Shown piece by piece: positions 1-12,324 of a stretch of 64,000 nt of DNA. Under the pieces are notes generated by a model that worked only from the letters and a program-made list of their open reading frames with translations, did no database searches and was not told where the DNA came from. A program made the translations under genes and the position numbers. The DNA lies in assembly GCF_041153465.1 (NCBI RefSeq), contig NZ_CP154858.1, forward strand, positions 1 to 64,000, given 5' to 3'. Position 1 is the stretch's first letter. Every line of letters starts with the position of its first letter. The stretch comes from Thermohahella caldifontis (GTDB lineage Bacteria; Pseudomonadota; Gammaproteobacteria; Pseudomonadales; Oleiphilaceae).

Positions 1-17
1 AGGAAGCGAAAAAGAGG

Positions 18-45
18 TTGACAGGGAATTGTGAATCGCTAGAAT
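18..45 (+). promoter_or_regulatory. rRNA operon promoter P1 (sigma70-type)
   Basis: TTGACA (18-23) and TAGAAT (40-45) stand 16 bases apart, both close to the sigma70 consensus, with a GC-containing discriminator after the -10. The site is about 230 bases upstream of mature 16S, where the distal promoter of a tandem rRNA promoter pair is usually found. Only 17 bases precede it, so UP-element or Fis sites cannot be judged. Confidence 0.7.
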
Positions 46-129
46 ATGCGCCTCGCCTTGAGACACAAGGTTGAGGCGGGGCAGGAAGCCCGGGCGTTTC
101 AGGTTGTTGAAATGCCTTGAAAAAAGGAC

Positions 130-157
130 TTGACGCGGTGAAGCGATGATGTAAAAT
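130..157 (+). promoter_or_regulatory. rRNA operon promoter P2 (sigma70-type)
   Basis: TTGACG (130-135) and TAAAAT (152-157) are separated by 16 bases and followed by GCGCGCC, a GC-rich discriminator typical of stringently controlled rRNA promoters. It lies about 110 bases downstream of the first promoter and just before the boxA leader, matching the P1/P2 layout of enterobacterial rrn operons. Confidence 0.7.
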
Positions 158-177
158 GCGCGCCGCTGAGAAGTACG

Positions 178-188
178 GCTCTTTAACA
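178..188 (+). promoter_or_regulatory. boxA antitermination site in the 16S leader
   Basis: GCTCTTTAACA matches the boxA element of gammaproteobacterial rrn leaders, which binds NusB-NusE to assemble the antitermination complex. The same 11 bases recur before 23S at 2184-2194. Confidence 0.7.
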
Positions 189-192
189 TGTT

Positions 193-210
193 GGTCAAGC
201 AATTTGTGTG
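193..210 (+). other. 16S precursor processing stem, 5' arm
   Basis: The 18 bases at 193-210 are perfectly complementary to 1845-1862, just beyond the 16S 3' end. Together they would close the 16S precursor into the long duplex normally cut by RNase III. A similar 15-bp pairing, 2314-2328 with 5205-5219, closes 23S. Confidence 0.75.
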
Positions 211-275
211 GGCGCTGACTGATTGTCTCGTCAAGAGATTATTGGTTAGTGTCAAAGCTAGCCGAGTAATGAGTT

Positions 276-1815
<1,540 letters not shown>

Positions 1816-1899
1816 CGAAAGGATGGGGCGATCAGTTCAGTGCTCACACAAATTGCTTGACCTAGGGTAAGCGGATAAGGGTCTTTCAGGCCCGGCGAT

Positions 1900-1976
<77 letters not shown>

Positions 1977-2040
1977 ATTCACTCTCTTGGGAGTGATGGT
2001 GAGTGAGACGGGTGTAGAACGACCAGGCCGAATGAAAGAA

Positions 2041-2116
2041 GGGGCCGTAGCTCAGCTGGGAGAGCGCCTGCCTTGCACGCAGGAGGTCAGGAGTTCGATC
2101 CTCCTCGGCTCCACCA
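2041..2116 (+). tRNA. alaT: tRNA-Ala (UGC anticodon)
   Basis: A 76-base cloverleaf with anticodon loop CTTGCAC (anticodon TGC), GGTTCGATCC-like T-arm (GAGTTCGATCC) and encoded CCA at 2114-2116. It follows tRNA-Ile in the 16S-23S spacer, completing the common Ile-Ala pair. Confidence 0.97.
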
Positions 2117-2183
2117 ACTTGTCCGCGAGAGAACAGACGAGAAGGAATGAGAAAGTTTCTTCCCGTCTGGTCTCTGACCAGAA

Positions 2184-2194
2184 GCTCTTTAACA
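2184..2194 (+). promoter_or_regulatory. boxA antitermination site before 23S
   Basis: GCTCTTTAACA is an exact second copy of the boxA in the 16S leader. Spacer boxA copies renew the antitermination complex before transcription of 23S. Confidence 0.7.
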
Positions 2195-2320
2195 AACAGG
2201 CTGAATGAAAGCAAAGTAATGAAACGCGAAAGCGTCAATTTACTGAGCGTTATACTCAAGTGCAATCCGGAAATCGTTACGGATGCTGCCGTATGATCTG
2301 AAGACTGCTTCGGGTTATAT

Positions 2321-5214
<2,894 letters not shown>

Positions 5215-5290
5215 ATAACACCGAAGCGGTTTTTTGGATTGCGAGTGTAGCGCAGCTTTCGTTCAGCAGTTTGTGAGAGCAACAGGTTTT

Positions 5291-5408
5291 TGCCTGATGA
5301 TCATAGCGGACTGGAACCACCTGACCCCATACCGAACTCAGAAGTGAAACAGTCCAGCGCCGATGGTAGTGTGGCATTGCCCATGCGAGAGTAGGTCATC
5401 GTCAGGCA
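5291..5408 (+). rRNA. rrf: 5S ribosomal RNA
   Basis: A 118-base molecule with complementary ends TGCCTGATGA and GTCAGGCA, and the conserved internal CCCATACCGAACTCAGAAGTGAAAC-type block beginning near 5326. It closes the rRNA operon and is followed ten bases later by a strong terminator hairpin. Confidence 0.95.
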
Positions 5409-5417
5409 TCTTATCCC

Positions 5418-5450
5418 AGGCCCCGGTAGCAATACCGGGGCCTTCTTGCG
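5418..5450 (+). terminator. rRNA operon terminator
   Basis: The arms at 5418-5428 and 5434-5444 (AGGCCCCGGTA with TACCGGGGCCT) form an 11-bp GC-rich stem with a short AGCAA-type loop, followed by TCTTGCGTTT. It sits directly after 5S and is the obvious intrinsic terminator of the operon. Confidence 0.85.
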
Positions 5451-5615
5451 TTTGGGGTATGCCGAATTGGTCCACACGCCTTTCCCGTACCTGATCAGAT
5501 GGACATGAGCATGAGATCAGAAGCGCCTCTGGGAAGCAGAACGATAGGGGAAAGCGATTATGTCTGCAGCGTTAACACTCGGCCGTGTGCCACTCATCCG
5601 GGCATGCGGCCGGCT

Positions 5616-5632
5616 CCCGAAGATGAGCCCGG
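5616..5632. repeat. Left target-site duplication of the first IS
   Basis: The 17 bases CCCGAAGATGAGCCCGG here recur exactly at 6981-6997 on the other side of the insertion sequence. The repeat directly abuts both IS ends, so it is read as the target duplication made at insertion. Confidence 0.85.
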
Positions 5633-6980
5633 TGTTAGCAACAAATAGAACTGTCCGGTTTTGTAGCACATAAACTGTCCGCTTTGGGTCCACTGATGAT
5701 CAGACTTGGCAGCGGACGTTGGCCGGTGCCTGATCAATAGGTTCGAGGGGGTCGAAGGGCAGGCCTTCTGGGGTGTAACTGGCCAGTCTTCTGGGGCCGT
5801 GGAAGATCGCCAGGGAGCGATCAGGATAACGGTGTACCCGAACCTTGGCCTTGACGTAATGGCGCCGATAGCGGTCGGCAGGGATCTGCAGCTTGAGTCC
5901 CTCGAACGAGACGCAGTTGTCCTTGTTCACGGTGCGTTCGTACTGCTCACACAGGATGTCGTCCAGTCCAGGGCCGATGAAAGGCACGAAGGCGCTGCCC
6001 TCGACGGCGGGTTTGACGCAGAACTCCCGGTTGAAGGCCGGCAGGTAGTGCTCCCGAAGGTAGCGGTTGGCCGCCGCCATGGTGGTAATGCCCTGGGCTG
6101 CAAGTTCCTTGGGCAGGCGTCCCTGATGGGTGGCGAACTGGCGCTCACAGCGGCCCCGGGCCTCGGGGGAATAGGCGGGGATCATCTCGACCCCGAGCTG
6201 GGCCATGGCCCTGCCGAACTGGGTGAGGTTGGACTTGTCGACCTTGCCGCCGGCCTTGGGGGTGTGCCAGTAGTGACTGCCCCGGTCGGTATAGAGGCTC
6301 GAGGGAAGGCCGTGATCGGTGATGACCTCTCGCATGGCCTGGAAGCTCGAAGCCGTGCCTTCCTCCTCGACGAAGAACATGGAGTAGTGCTCAGAGGTGG
6401 CGTCATCGAAGGTGATGATCAGATCCCAGTGGTGGCCGGGAACCCATTCGTGGGTGGAGCCATCCTGGTGGAGCATCATGCCGACCATGGGCGCCCGCTC
6501 GCGGCGTCGACGATGCTTACCCCGAGCCGGTGCCTTCTTGACCAGGCCTGCCTTCTGCAAGGTGTTCCGTACCCAGGTATAGCTGCGTGTGCCGCCGTGA
6601 CGGTCGCGGTAGAAGCTGTAGAAGTGTTTGATGTTCCAGCCGTCGTAGCGCTCCTTGTAGAGCGCCTCGAGGCGTAGAACCTCATCCACCGGGGCCTTGC
6701 GGTGGGAAACCTGACTCAGGCGCTTGTCGATCAGGCCGTCGAGGCCCTCCTCCTCGTAGCGGTCGATATAGCGCCGGAAGGTCCGCTCACAGACCCCCAG
6801 CAGCCGCGCCGCCTCTTCCTGGGTCAGCCGTTTCTCGGTCCATCCCGTATAGGCTTCTTCGAATCGCATTTTCCGGATCTCCTGTAGCAGTTCTGTCCGT
6901 CTCATGGCTCACCTCCTTGGTGATCATGAAACCGGACAAATCACGTGCTACAAGTCCGGACAGTTTATTTGCTCCCAACA
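5633..6980 (-). mobile_element. Insertion sequence, ISNCY/IS1202-like, 1348 bp
   Basis: Imperfect terminal inverted repeats start TGTTAGCAACAAATA on the left (5633 inward) and TGTTGGGAGCAAATA on the right (6980 inward), both continuing into ACTGTCCGG and, further in, TTGTAGCAC. The element carries one intact minus-strand transposase gene and is bounded by a perfect 17-bp direct repeat. Octamers like ACTGTCCG recur twice near each end, as expected for transposase binding. It lies between the rRNA operon terminator and leuA, so neither neighbour is interrupted. Perfect repeats and an intact gene suggest recent insertion. Family placement rests on protein style and end structure, not on a search. 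Confidence 0.88.
5700..6905 (-). CDS. IS transposase, DDE type (ISNCY-like), 401 aa
   Basis: Cut-and-paste type transposase for the surrounding insertion sequence. The N-terminal third is a helix-turn-helix region: the residues RLTQEEAARLLGVCERTFRR near 27-46 look like a sigma-like recognition helix pair. The C-terminal part is an integrase-fold core with three acidic positions in the expected contexts: D of HQDGSTHEW near 147, D of YTDRGSHYW and E of RGRCERQF. The start is supported by a strong AGGAGGTGAGCC ribosome site just upstream of the ATG. It is full length, with no internal stop. The sequence resembles proteins usually labelled ISNCY family; exact subgroup is uncertain. Confidence 0.9.
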   Translation of the reverse strand: MRRTELLQEIRKMRFEEAYTGWTEKRLTQEEAARLLGVCERTFRRYIDRYEEEGLDGLIDKRLSQVSHRKAPVDEVLRLEALYKERYDGWNIKHFYSFYRDRHGGTRSYTWVRNTLQKAGLVKKAPARGKHRRRRERAPMVGMMLHQDGSTHEWVPGHHWDLIITFDDATSEHYSMFFVEEEGTASSFQAMREVITDHGLPSSLYTDRGSHYWHTPKAGGKVDKSNLTQFGRAMAQLGVEMIPAYSPEARGRCERQFATHQGRLPKELAAQGITTMAAANRYLREHYLPAFNREFCVKPAVEGSAFVPFIGPGLDDILCEQYERTVNKDNCVSFEGLKLQIPADRYRRHYVKAKVRVHRYPDRSLAIFHGPRRLASYTPEGLPFDPLEPIDQAPANVRCQV

Positions 6981-6997
6981 CCCGAAGATGAGCCCGG
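6981..6997. repeat. Right target-site duplication of the first IS
   Basis: Exact copy of the 17 bases at 5616-5632, immediately outside the right end of the insertion sequence. Confidence 0.85.
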
Positions 6998-7170
6998 TTG
7001 CATTCGGGAGAATGAAGCGAGTATATTAAGGGTTCCATAAAAACATCACACTGGTAAGAGCATCATGACGAACCGAACACCGGCGATTGGAAAGGGATCG
7101 TATCATCCCCGCGGATCAGGTATACATTCCGTTGCCTTCCTGTTGCTTCGTCGTCTCTGCCTCCCGCGAC

Positions 7171-7195
7171 TTCTGCCGTAAGGCAGAATATTCCT
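7171..7195 (+). promoter_or_regulatory. Hairpin in the leuA leader (possible attenuator)
   Basis: TTCTGCC (7171-7177) and GGCAGAA (7182-7188) form a 7-bp stem with a GTAA loop, followed by TATTCCTTTTCTT. It lies 70-85 bases upstream of the leuA start and resembles a weak intrinsic terminator. I found no upstream reading frame with a run of leucine codons, so classical leucine attenuation is not supported. The rest of the 6998-7255 interval shows no confident promoter. Confidence 0.35.
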
Positions 7196-7255
7196 TTTCT
7201 TCGATCTTTGATTTGCAAATAACAGAAGACTCATCCGTTTTGAGAGGACAGCCCT

Positions 7256-8800
7256 GTGAGCAGAGAACGCCTGATTATCTTTGATACGACCTTGCGCGAC
7301 GGAGAACAGAGCCCCGGCGCAACCATGAATAAAAGCGAAAAGCTGCGCATTGCCAAAGCACTTGAGCGGATGCGTGTCGATGTGATTGAGGCGGGGTTTG
7401 CCATCGCCAGCCCTGGCGACTTTGAAGCGGTTCATGCCATTGCTTCAGCCGTCACGGAATCAAGAGTCTGCAGTCTGGCGAGGGCTCTGGAGAAGGATAT
7501 TGATCGCGCAGCAGAAGCGCTCAAGCCCGCCCGGATGTCCCGTATTCATACGTTTATTGCCACATCACCGATTCACATGAAATACAAGCTCCAGATGGAG
7601 CCCGATCAGGTGATCGAAAATGCCGTCAAGGCAGTACGCTACGCTCGCAACTACACCGATGACGTCGAGTTCTCCTGTGAGGACGCCGGGCGATCGGAAA
7701 TAGACTTTCTGTGCCGTATTATTGAGGCGGCAATAGATGCCGGTGCCAGCACCATCAATATCCCGGATACGGTCGGTTACGCAATCCCTCGTCAGTTTGG
7801 AGAAACCATCCGAACACTCATTGAGCGCATCCCCAATTCCGACAAGGCTGTCTTCTCAGTGCATTGTCATAATGACCTTGGGCTGGCCGTGGCCAATTCA
7901 CTGGAGGCGGTTCTCAATGGCGCCCGTCAGGTAGAGTGTACGATTAACGGTCTGGGAGAGCGTGCGGGAAATGCCGCGCTCGAGGAAATTGTGATGGCGG
8001 TCCGGACCAGAAAGGATCTGTTTCCGGTGGAAACCAACATCGAAACCCGTCATATTGTGCCCACTTCACGCCTGGTCTCGACAATCACAGGCTTTCCGGT
8101 GCAGCCCAACAAGGCGATTGTGGGGGCGAATGCGTTTGCGCACGAGTCAGGCATCCATCAGGATGGCATTCTCAAGCATCGTGAAACATACGAAATCATG
8201 CGCGCGGAGGATGTGGGCTGGCATACCAACAGTATCGTGCTTGGCAAGCACTCCGGGCGCAATGCTTTCCGTACCCGCTTGCAGGAGCTGGGTATCGTGC
8301 TGGAGACGGAAACTCAGCTCAACGAGGCCTTCGCACGCTTCAAGGAACTGGCCGACAAGAAGCAGGAAATCTTTGATGAAGATATCCAGGCACTGGTCAG
8401 CAGCACCACCGAGAACAGTCTCAAGGAAAAATATCGTCTGGTCTGCCTGTCTGTCTGCTCAGAGACCGGGGTGACGCCCGTTGCCCGTGTCACTCTGGCC
8501 ATCAATGATCATGAGGTCACCGAAACCAGCGAAGGTAGCGGACCTGTGGACGCAGCATTCAAGGCCATTGAAAAAATTGTCGACTCAGGGGCTTCCCTGC
8601 AGCTGTATTCGGTCAACAACATCACCTCTGGCACGGACTCTCAGGGCGAGGTGACGGTGCGTCTGGAAAGAGGCGGGCGTATCGTAAACGGTTTGGGCGC
8701 CGATACGGATATCGTTATTGCATCCGCCAAGGCATACGTTCACGCACTGAATATTCTGGACTCCAATCAGGTCAGGCAGCACCCGCAAAGCGATGTCTGA
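7256..8800 (+). CDS. leuA: 2-isopropylmalate synthase
   Basis: Condenses acetyl-CoA with 2-oxoisovalerate, the first committed step of leucine synthesis, in the cytoplasm. The 514-residue protein is of the usual bacterial length. The catalytic TIM barrel opens with DTTLRDGEQ (10-18); metal-binding H203 and H205 lie in VHCHND. The C-terminal 130 residues form the LeuA regulatory domain that binds leucine. The GTG start at 7256 has a GAGAGGA ribosome site (7242-7248) and puts the start right before the conserved barrel strand. The stop overlaps the next gene by eight bases, suggesting translational coupling. Other leu genes are not in the window. Confidence 0.96.
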   Translation: MSRERLIIFDTTLRDGEQSPGATMNKSEKLRIAKALERMRVDVIEAGFAIASPGDFEAVHAIASAVTESRVCSLARALEKDIDRAAEALKPARMSRIHTFIATSPIHMKYKLQMEPDQVIENAVKAVRYARNYTDDVEFSCEDAGRSEIDFLCRIIEAAIDAGASTINIPDTVGYAIPRQFGETIRTLIERIPNSDKAVFSVHCHNDLGLAVANSLEAVLNGARQVECTINGLGERAGNAALEEIVMAVRTRKDLFPVETNIETRHIVPTSRLVSTITGFPVQPNKAIVGANAFAHESGIHQDGILKHRETYEIMRAEDVGWHTNSIVLGKHSGRNAFRTRLQELGIVLETETQLNEAFARFKELADKKQEIFDEDIQALVSSTTENSLKEKYRLVCLSVCSETGVTPVARVTLAINDHEVTETSEGSGPVDAAFKAIEKIVDSGASLQLYSVNNITSGTDSQGEVTVRLERGGRIVNGLGADTDIVIASAKAYVHALNILDSNQVRQHPQSDV

Positions 8801-9512
8801 TCTCAGGGTTCGGCACGACTTTCTCGCACAGCTGGGTATCACAGTGTGGTACCCTCGAGAGCCGCTGGAAGGTAGCGCCCACAAGGTCCGGTATGCATGG
8901 GGCGGGGAGTCTGAAGAAAGGAAAGGCCAGCCTTCCGTGGAGGCCGTAGCCGGCGTACGCCAGGAAGCCACCGTCCCGGTAAAGTCCATTGTGGCGGGAC
9001 TGAAGCCGGCGCTTGAGCGCGCGGAGAAGGTTGCACCTGAACCAGAGCGGGTCAGCGATGTGCCGCAGTCCCGAAAGAGCGAGACTGCTGATGCACAGGC
9101 ATCGTGTTGTCTGGGGGTGATCCGTGCCGGTGAGTGGCTCTTCGTTGCCGAGTCGGATTCGGAGACAGCGCTTGCCATGGATCTGGCAGCAATGAGGCGC
9201 GTTGTCGAGGGCATTGCGGGGTTTCCGGGTTGGGCAGCGCCTGAAGAGCTGACGCTTGTCTGGCCACCGTTGGCCGTCAGGTGGGAAAAAACGGGGCTGG
9301 AAAGATTGCTTCCAAGGTTTCTGAAGCGTCTGGAAGGCCCTTGTCGCTGTCTGGTCTTTTTTTCCGTATCCAAGGCTCGCGTACAGCTATTTGTAAAAAG
9401 CCTTGGCGTGGATGCAACGGTGTTCGCGGAATTTGAGTCGGCATCAGAGCTGATTCAGCAGCAATCCGGAAAAAAAGCGTTGTGGCAGCACCTCAAGGCA
9501 CACCGGATGTAG
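8793..9512 (+). CDS. holD: Candidate DNA polymerase III psi subunit (HolD-like)
   Basis: The 239-residue protein is not strongly conserved, but two features point to HolD, which links chi of the clamp loader to the polymerase. The N-terminus has FLAQLGITVWYPREP (10-24), close to the QLGIT-W-RRP pattern of E. coli HolD that contacts chi. The C-terminus has KALWQHLKAH, like the ALWQ segment of HolD. In E. coli, holD is directly upstream of rimI, as here. It is longer than E. coli psi (137 residues), through a low-complexity polar stretch at about 40-110. It overlaps leuA at its start and ends two bases before the rimI ATG. An alternative is a lineage-specific protein of unknown role. Confidence 0.6.
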   Translation: MSDLRVRHDFLAQLGITVWYPREPLEGSAHKVRYAWGGESEERKGQPSVEAVAGVRQEATVPVKSIVAGLKPALERAEKVAPEPERVSDVPQSRKSETADAQASCCLGVIRAGEWLFVAESDSETALAMDLAAMRRVVEGIAGFPGWAAPEELTLVWPPLAVRWEKTGLERLLPRFLKRLEGPCRCLVFFSVSKARVQLFVKSLGVDATVFAEFESASELIQQQSGKKALWQHLKAHRM

Positions 9513-9514
9513 AC

Positions 9515-9970
9515 ATGCATGAGTCCTTTGTGTTGCGCCGGATGACTGAAGACGACTTGCCCGTCGTGCTTCATAATGAAAGGGCGGCCTACTCACACCC
9601 CTGGTCCGAAAAACATTTCCGGGATTGCCTCAGAGCACCCAACGAAAGCTGGGTGCTTGTTAATGACGACCGAGTGATCGGCCACGGTATAATCAGCGTG
9701 GTGCTGGATGAAGGCCATGTCCTGAATCTGTGCATCGCTCCGGCCAGACAGGGTGAAGGACTGGGACGGTACCTGCTGGATCGGCTCATGGCCCGATTGT
9801 GGGAAAAAGGTGCGTCAACGATTTTTCTCGAGGTGCGTGCCAGCCAGGTTGTCGCTCAGTCGCTTTATGCCAGTGCCGGTTTCGTTGAGATCGGGGTGCG
9901 CCACGGCTACTATCCCGCCACAGAGGGTCGGGAGGATGCCATTATCATGGCGTGTCAGAAGGTGGATTGA
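9515..9970 (+). CDS. rimI: Ribosomal protein S18-alanine N-acetyltransferase
   Basis: GNAT-fold enzyme that transfers acetyl from acetyl-CoA to the N-terminal alanine of ribosomal protein S18. The acetyl-CoA binding signature is visible as NLCIAPARQGEGLGRYLL, matching the Q/R-x-x-G-x-G/A motif, and the substrate-side segment YASAGFVEIGVRHGYYP is typical of RimI. The ATG at 9515 gives a 151-residue protein, the usual size; an in-frame GTG at 9482 would add 11 residues overlapping the upstream gene and is less likely. The order HolD-like gene then rimI matches E. coli. Confidence 0.88.
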   Translation: MHESFVLRRMTEDDLPVVLHNERAAYSHPWSEKHFRDCLRAPNESWVLVNDDRVIGHGIISVVLDEGHVLNLCIAPARQGEGLGRYLLDRLMARLWEKGASTIFLEVRASQVVAQSLYASAGFVEIGVRHGYYPATEGREDAIIMACQKVD

Positions 9971-10629
9971 GGGTGGTCTTTCACCAGTCGCCAATCAGCG
10001 AGTGGCCATACGCCCTGGCCTTCCTGATCTGGATGCTCATCGGAGCCGTAAGCCTCCGGACGATTCTCCGTTACCAGCTTTACACGGTGGAAAAAGGGCA
10101 GCATCTGTTCTTTGGTAATGTTGTTGGTCTCGCATTATTGTGGAAGCTGGCTGCACCCTTCGGCGACGGCGCGATCAGCATTCACTTTCTTGGGTTGGGC
10201 GCTGCCTGGCTGATGCTGGGTGAGGCCATGGCGTTTATTGCACTTAACGCTGCGCTTGCCGTCCACGCCTTGATGGGGATGTTGAGCTGGAGCGCGATAC
10301 CTGTCGATGGTCTTCTCCTGTCCCTGGCCTTGCTGCCACCGGTTTTTCTGCGGGGCTGGCTTGCGGGGCGTTCATGGAGCAATCCATTGGTGTTTATCTG
10401 GTTGAACGGGTTTCTGGGAAGCATTCTTGGCATATTGCTGGTGATGGGTTGTGGCTCTTTATTGGCCTGGATCAGCTGGCCTCACATTCAGGACAATCTT
10501 GGGTTGTTATTGCCCTATGCCATTTTGCTGGGCTTTGGCGAAGGGTTTCTCAACGGTACATTGGCTTCGGCACTTGTCATCTTCGTCCCCGGCTGGTTAT
10601 ACAGCATGCGAGGGCTAAGAGAGCTGTAG
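9952..10629 (+). CDS. Polytopic membrane protein, CbiM-like (COG3235 type)
   Basis: About 225 residues dominated by hydrophobic stretches, with roughly six to seven predicted membrane spans. The pattern and the GEGFLNG motif near residue 200 resemble the CbiM-like family, the integral component of ECF-type cobalt/nickel transporters, found as stand-alone genes in many gammaproteobacteria. No ATPase, T-component or small CbiN-like partner is adjacent, so transport function is unproven. The gene overlaps rimI at its start; a second GTG at 9973, preceded by AGAAGGTGG, is a good alternative start. The name is based on remembered family resemblance and should be read as tentative. Confidence 0.6.
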   Translation: MSEGGLRVVFHQSPISEWPYALAFLIWMLIGAVSLRTILRYQLYTVEKGQHLFFGNVVGLALLWKLAAPFGDGAISIHFLGLGAAWLMLGEAMAFIALNAALAVHALMGMLSWSAIPVDGLLLSLALLPPVFLRGWLAGRSWSNPLVFIWLNGFLGSILGILLVMGCGSLLAWISWPHIQDNLGLLLPYAILLGFGEGFLNGTLASALVIFVPGWLYSMRGLREL

Positions 10630-10737
10630 CGCTGCAGGGCCCCGTGGAAGATCGCAATTGAGTCGCGCCCGGGAATCGGGGAGAATACAGGGCTTCCTTC
10701 CATTTGCGCTTACAAAACAGCCTCAGGCTCTGAAGAC

Positions 10738-12324
10738 ATGTCAAACGATACGATTGCAAACGAAATTGCCCGTCGGCGTACTTTCGCCATCATTTCTCAC
10801 CCGGACGCGGGCAAGACCACAATTACTGAAAAAGTGCTTCTGCATGGGCATGCCATTCAGAAGGCCGGCACAGTCAAGGGAAAAAAGTCAGGGCAGTTTG
10901 CCAAATCCGACTGGATGGAGATGGAAAAGGAGCGGGGCATTTCGGTGACCACTTCCGTCATGCAGTTCCCTTACGGTGATTGCCTGGTCAACCTGCTGGA
11001 CACGCCGGGGCACGAAGACTTCTCCGAGGACACCTATCGGACCCTGACGGCTGTGGATGCCTGCCTCATGGTAATTGACGCAGCGAAAGGCGTCGAGGAA
11101 CGCACCATCAAGCTCATGGAAGTCACCCGGCTGCGTGATACGCCGATCATCACCTTCATGAACAAGCTTGACCGGGATATCCGTGATCCCATTGAGCTGC
11201 TTGACGAAGTGGAAGACATCCTGCAGATCCACTGTGCACCCATCACCTGGCCCATAGGCATGGGAAAGCAGTTCAAGGGTGTTTACCACCTGATGCGGGA
11301 CGAGATCATCCTCTATCAGGGTGGGCAGGGGCATCGGGTTCAGGATAGCCGTGTGATCCGTGGTCTGAACAGTCCCGAGGCGGATGAGGTGCTGGGTGAC
11401 CATGCTGAGGAGCTCAGAGAGCAAGTGGAGCTGGTTCAGGCCGCCTCACATGAGTTCGATCTGGAGCTTTTCCGCAAGGGGCTGCTGACACCGGTCTATT
11501 TCGGTACTGCCTTGGGCAATTTTGGTGTGGACCACATGCTGGATGGGCTGACCCAGTGGGCGCCGGCTCCGTTGCCGCGCCAGGCGGAAACCCGTGTTGT
11601 CGAGGCAACAGAACCGACGTTCTCGGGGTTTGTCTTCAAGATTCAGGCAAACATGGATCCCATGCACCGGGATCGCGTGGCCTTCCTGCGCATTGTGTCA
11701 GGCTGCTATCGGCAGGGCATGAAGATCCGCCATTGCCGGCTGGGGAAGGACGTGCGCATAGCCGATGCACTGACATTCATGGCCGGAGATCGTTCCAGAG
11801 TGGAAGAGGCCTATGCGGGTGACATCATCGGCCTGCACAATCACGGCACCATTCAGATTGGTGACACCTTTACCGAAGGCGAAGATCTGAAGTTTACGGG
11901 CATCCCCAACTTTGCGCCGGAGCTCTTCCGCCGGATACGGTTGAAGGATCCGCTGAAGATGAAACAGCTTCAGAAGGGACTGATCCAGTTGTCGGAAGAG
12001 GGCGCCGTACAGGTCTTCCGGCCCTTGAATACCAATGACCTGATCGTCGGTGCGGTGGGAACGCTGCAGTTTGACGTGGTGGTTCACCGCCTCAAGTCCG
12101 AGTATAAGGTGGAGGCCATTTACGAGCCGGTGAATGTGGTGGCTGCACGATGGGTGAGTTGCAAGGATGAAAGAAAGCTGGATGAGTTCCGTCGCAAGGT
12201 TTCCGATAATCTGGCGCTTGATGGCGGAGATAATCTGACCTATCTCGCGCCCACCAACGTCAACCTGTCGCTCGCGCAGGAACGGTATCCTGATATCGAG
12301 TTCCGCAAGACACGTGAACACTGA
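10738..12324 (+). CDS. prfC: Peptide chain release factor 3
   Basis: A 528-residue translational GTPase that recycles release factors 1 and 2 from the ribosome after peptide release. The GTPase motifs are in order: SHPDAGKTT (P-loop, near 20-28), switch region with ERGIS, DTPGHEDF and NKLD. Domains II and III follow at full length, ending in the RF3 C-terminal segment. Length equals that of E. coli RF3 (529). The ATG at 10738 begins immediately before the conserved N-terminal helix. The last codons overlap the downstream tatD-family gene by 11 bases. Confidence 0.96.
   Translation: MSNDTIANEIARRRTFAIISHPDAGKTTITEKVLLHGHAIQKAGTVKGKKSGQFAKSDWMEMEKERGISVTTSVMQFPYGDCLVNLLDTPGHEDFSEDTYRTLTAVDACLMVIDAAKGVEERTIKLMEVTRLRDTPIITFMNKLDRDIRDPIELLDEVEDILQIHCAPITWPIGMGKQFKGVYHLMRDEIILYQGGQGHRVQDSRVIRGLNSPEADEVLGDHAEELREQVELVQAASHEFDLELFRKGLLTPVYFGTALGNFGVDHMLDGLTQWAPAPLPRQAETRVVEATEPTFSGFVFKIQANMDPMHRDRVAFLRIVSGCYRQGMKIRHCRLGKDVRIADALTFMAGDRSRVEEAYAGDIIGLHNHGTIQIGDTFTEGEDLKFTGIPNFAPELFRRIRLKDPLKMKQLQKGLIQLSEEGAVQVFRPLNTNDLIVGAVGTLQFDVVVHRLKSEYKVEAIYEPVNVVAARWVSCKDERKLDEFRRKVSDNLALDGGDNLTYLAPTNVNLSLAQERYPDIEFRKTREH

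Noticed and set aside
7000..7060. A dif-like XerCD site next to the first insertion sequence
   Set aside because: TATATTAAGGG near 7021-7031 was compared with the dif consensus, but the two 11-base arms do not match well enough.
7087..7284. A 65-codon frame in the leuA leader as a leader peptide
   Set aside because: It contains no run of leucine codons and overlaps the leuA start in a different frame.
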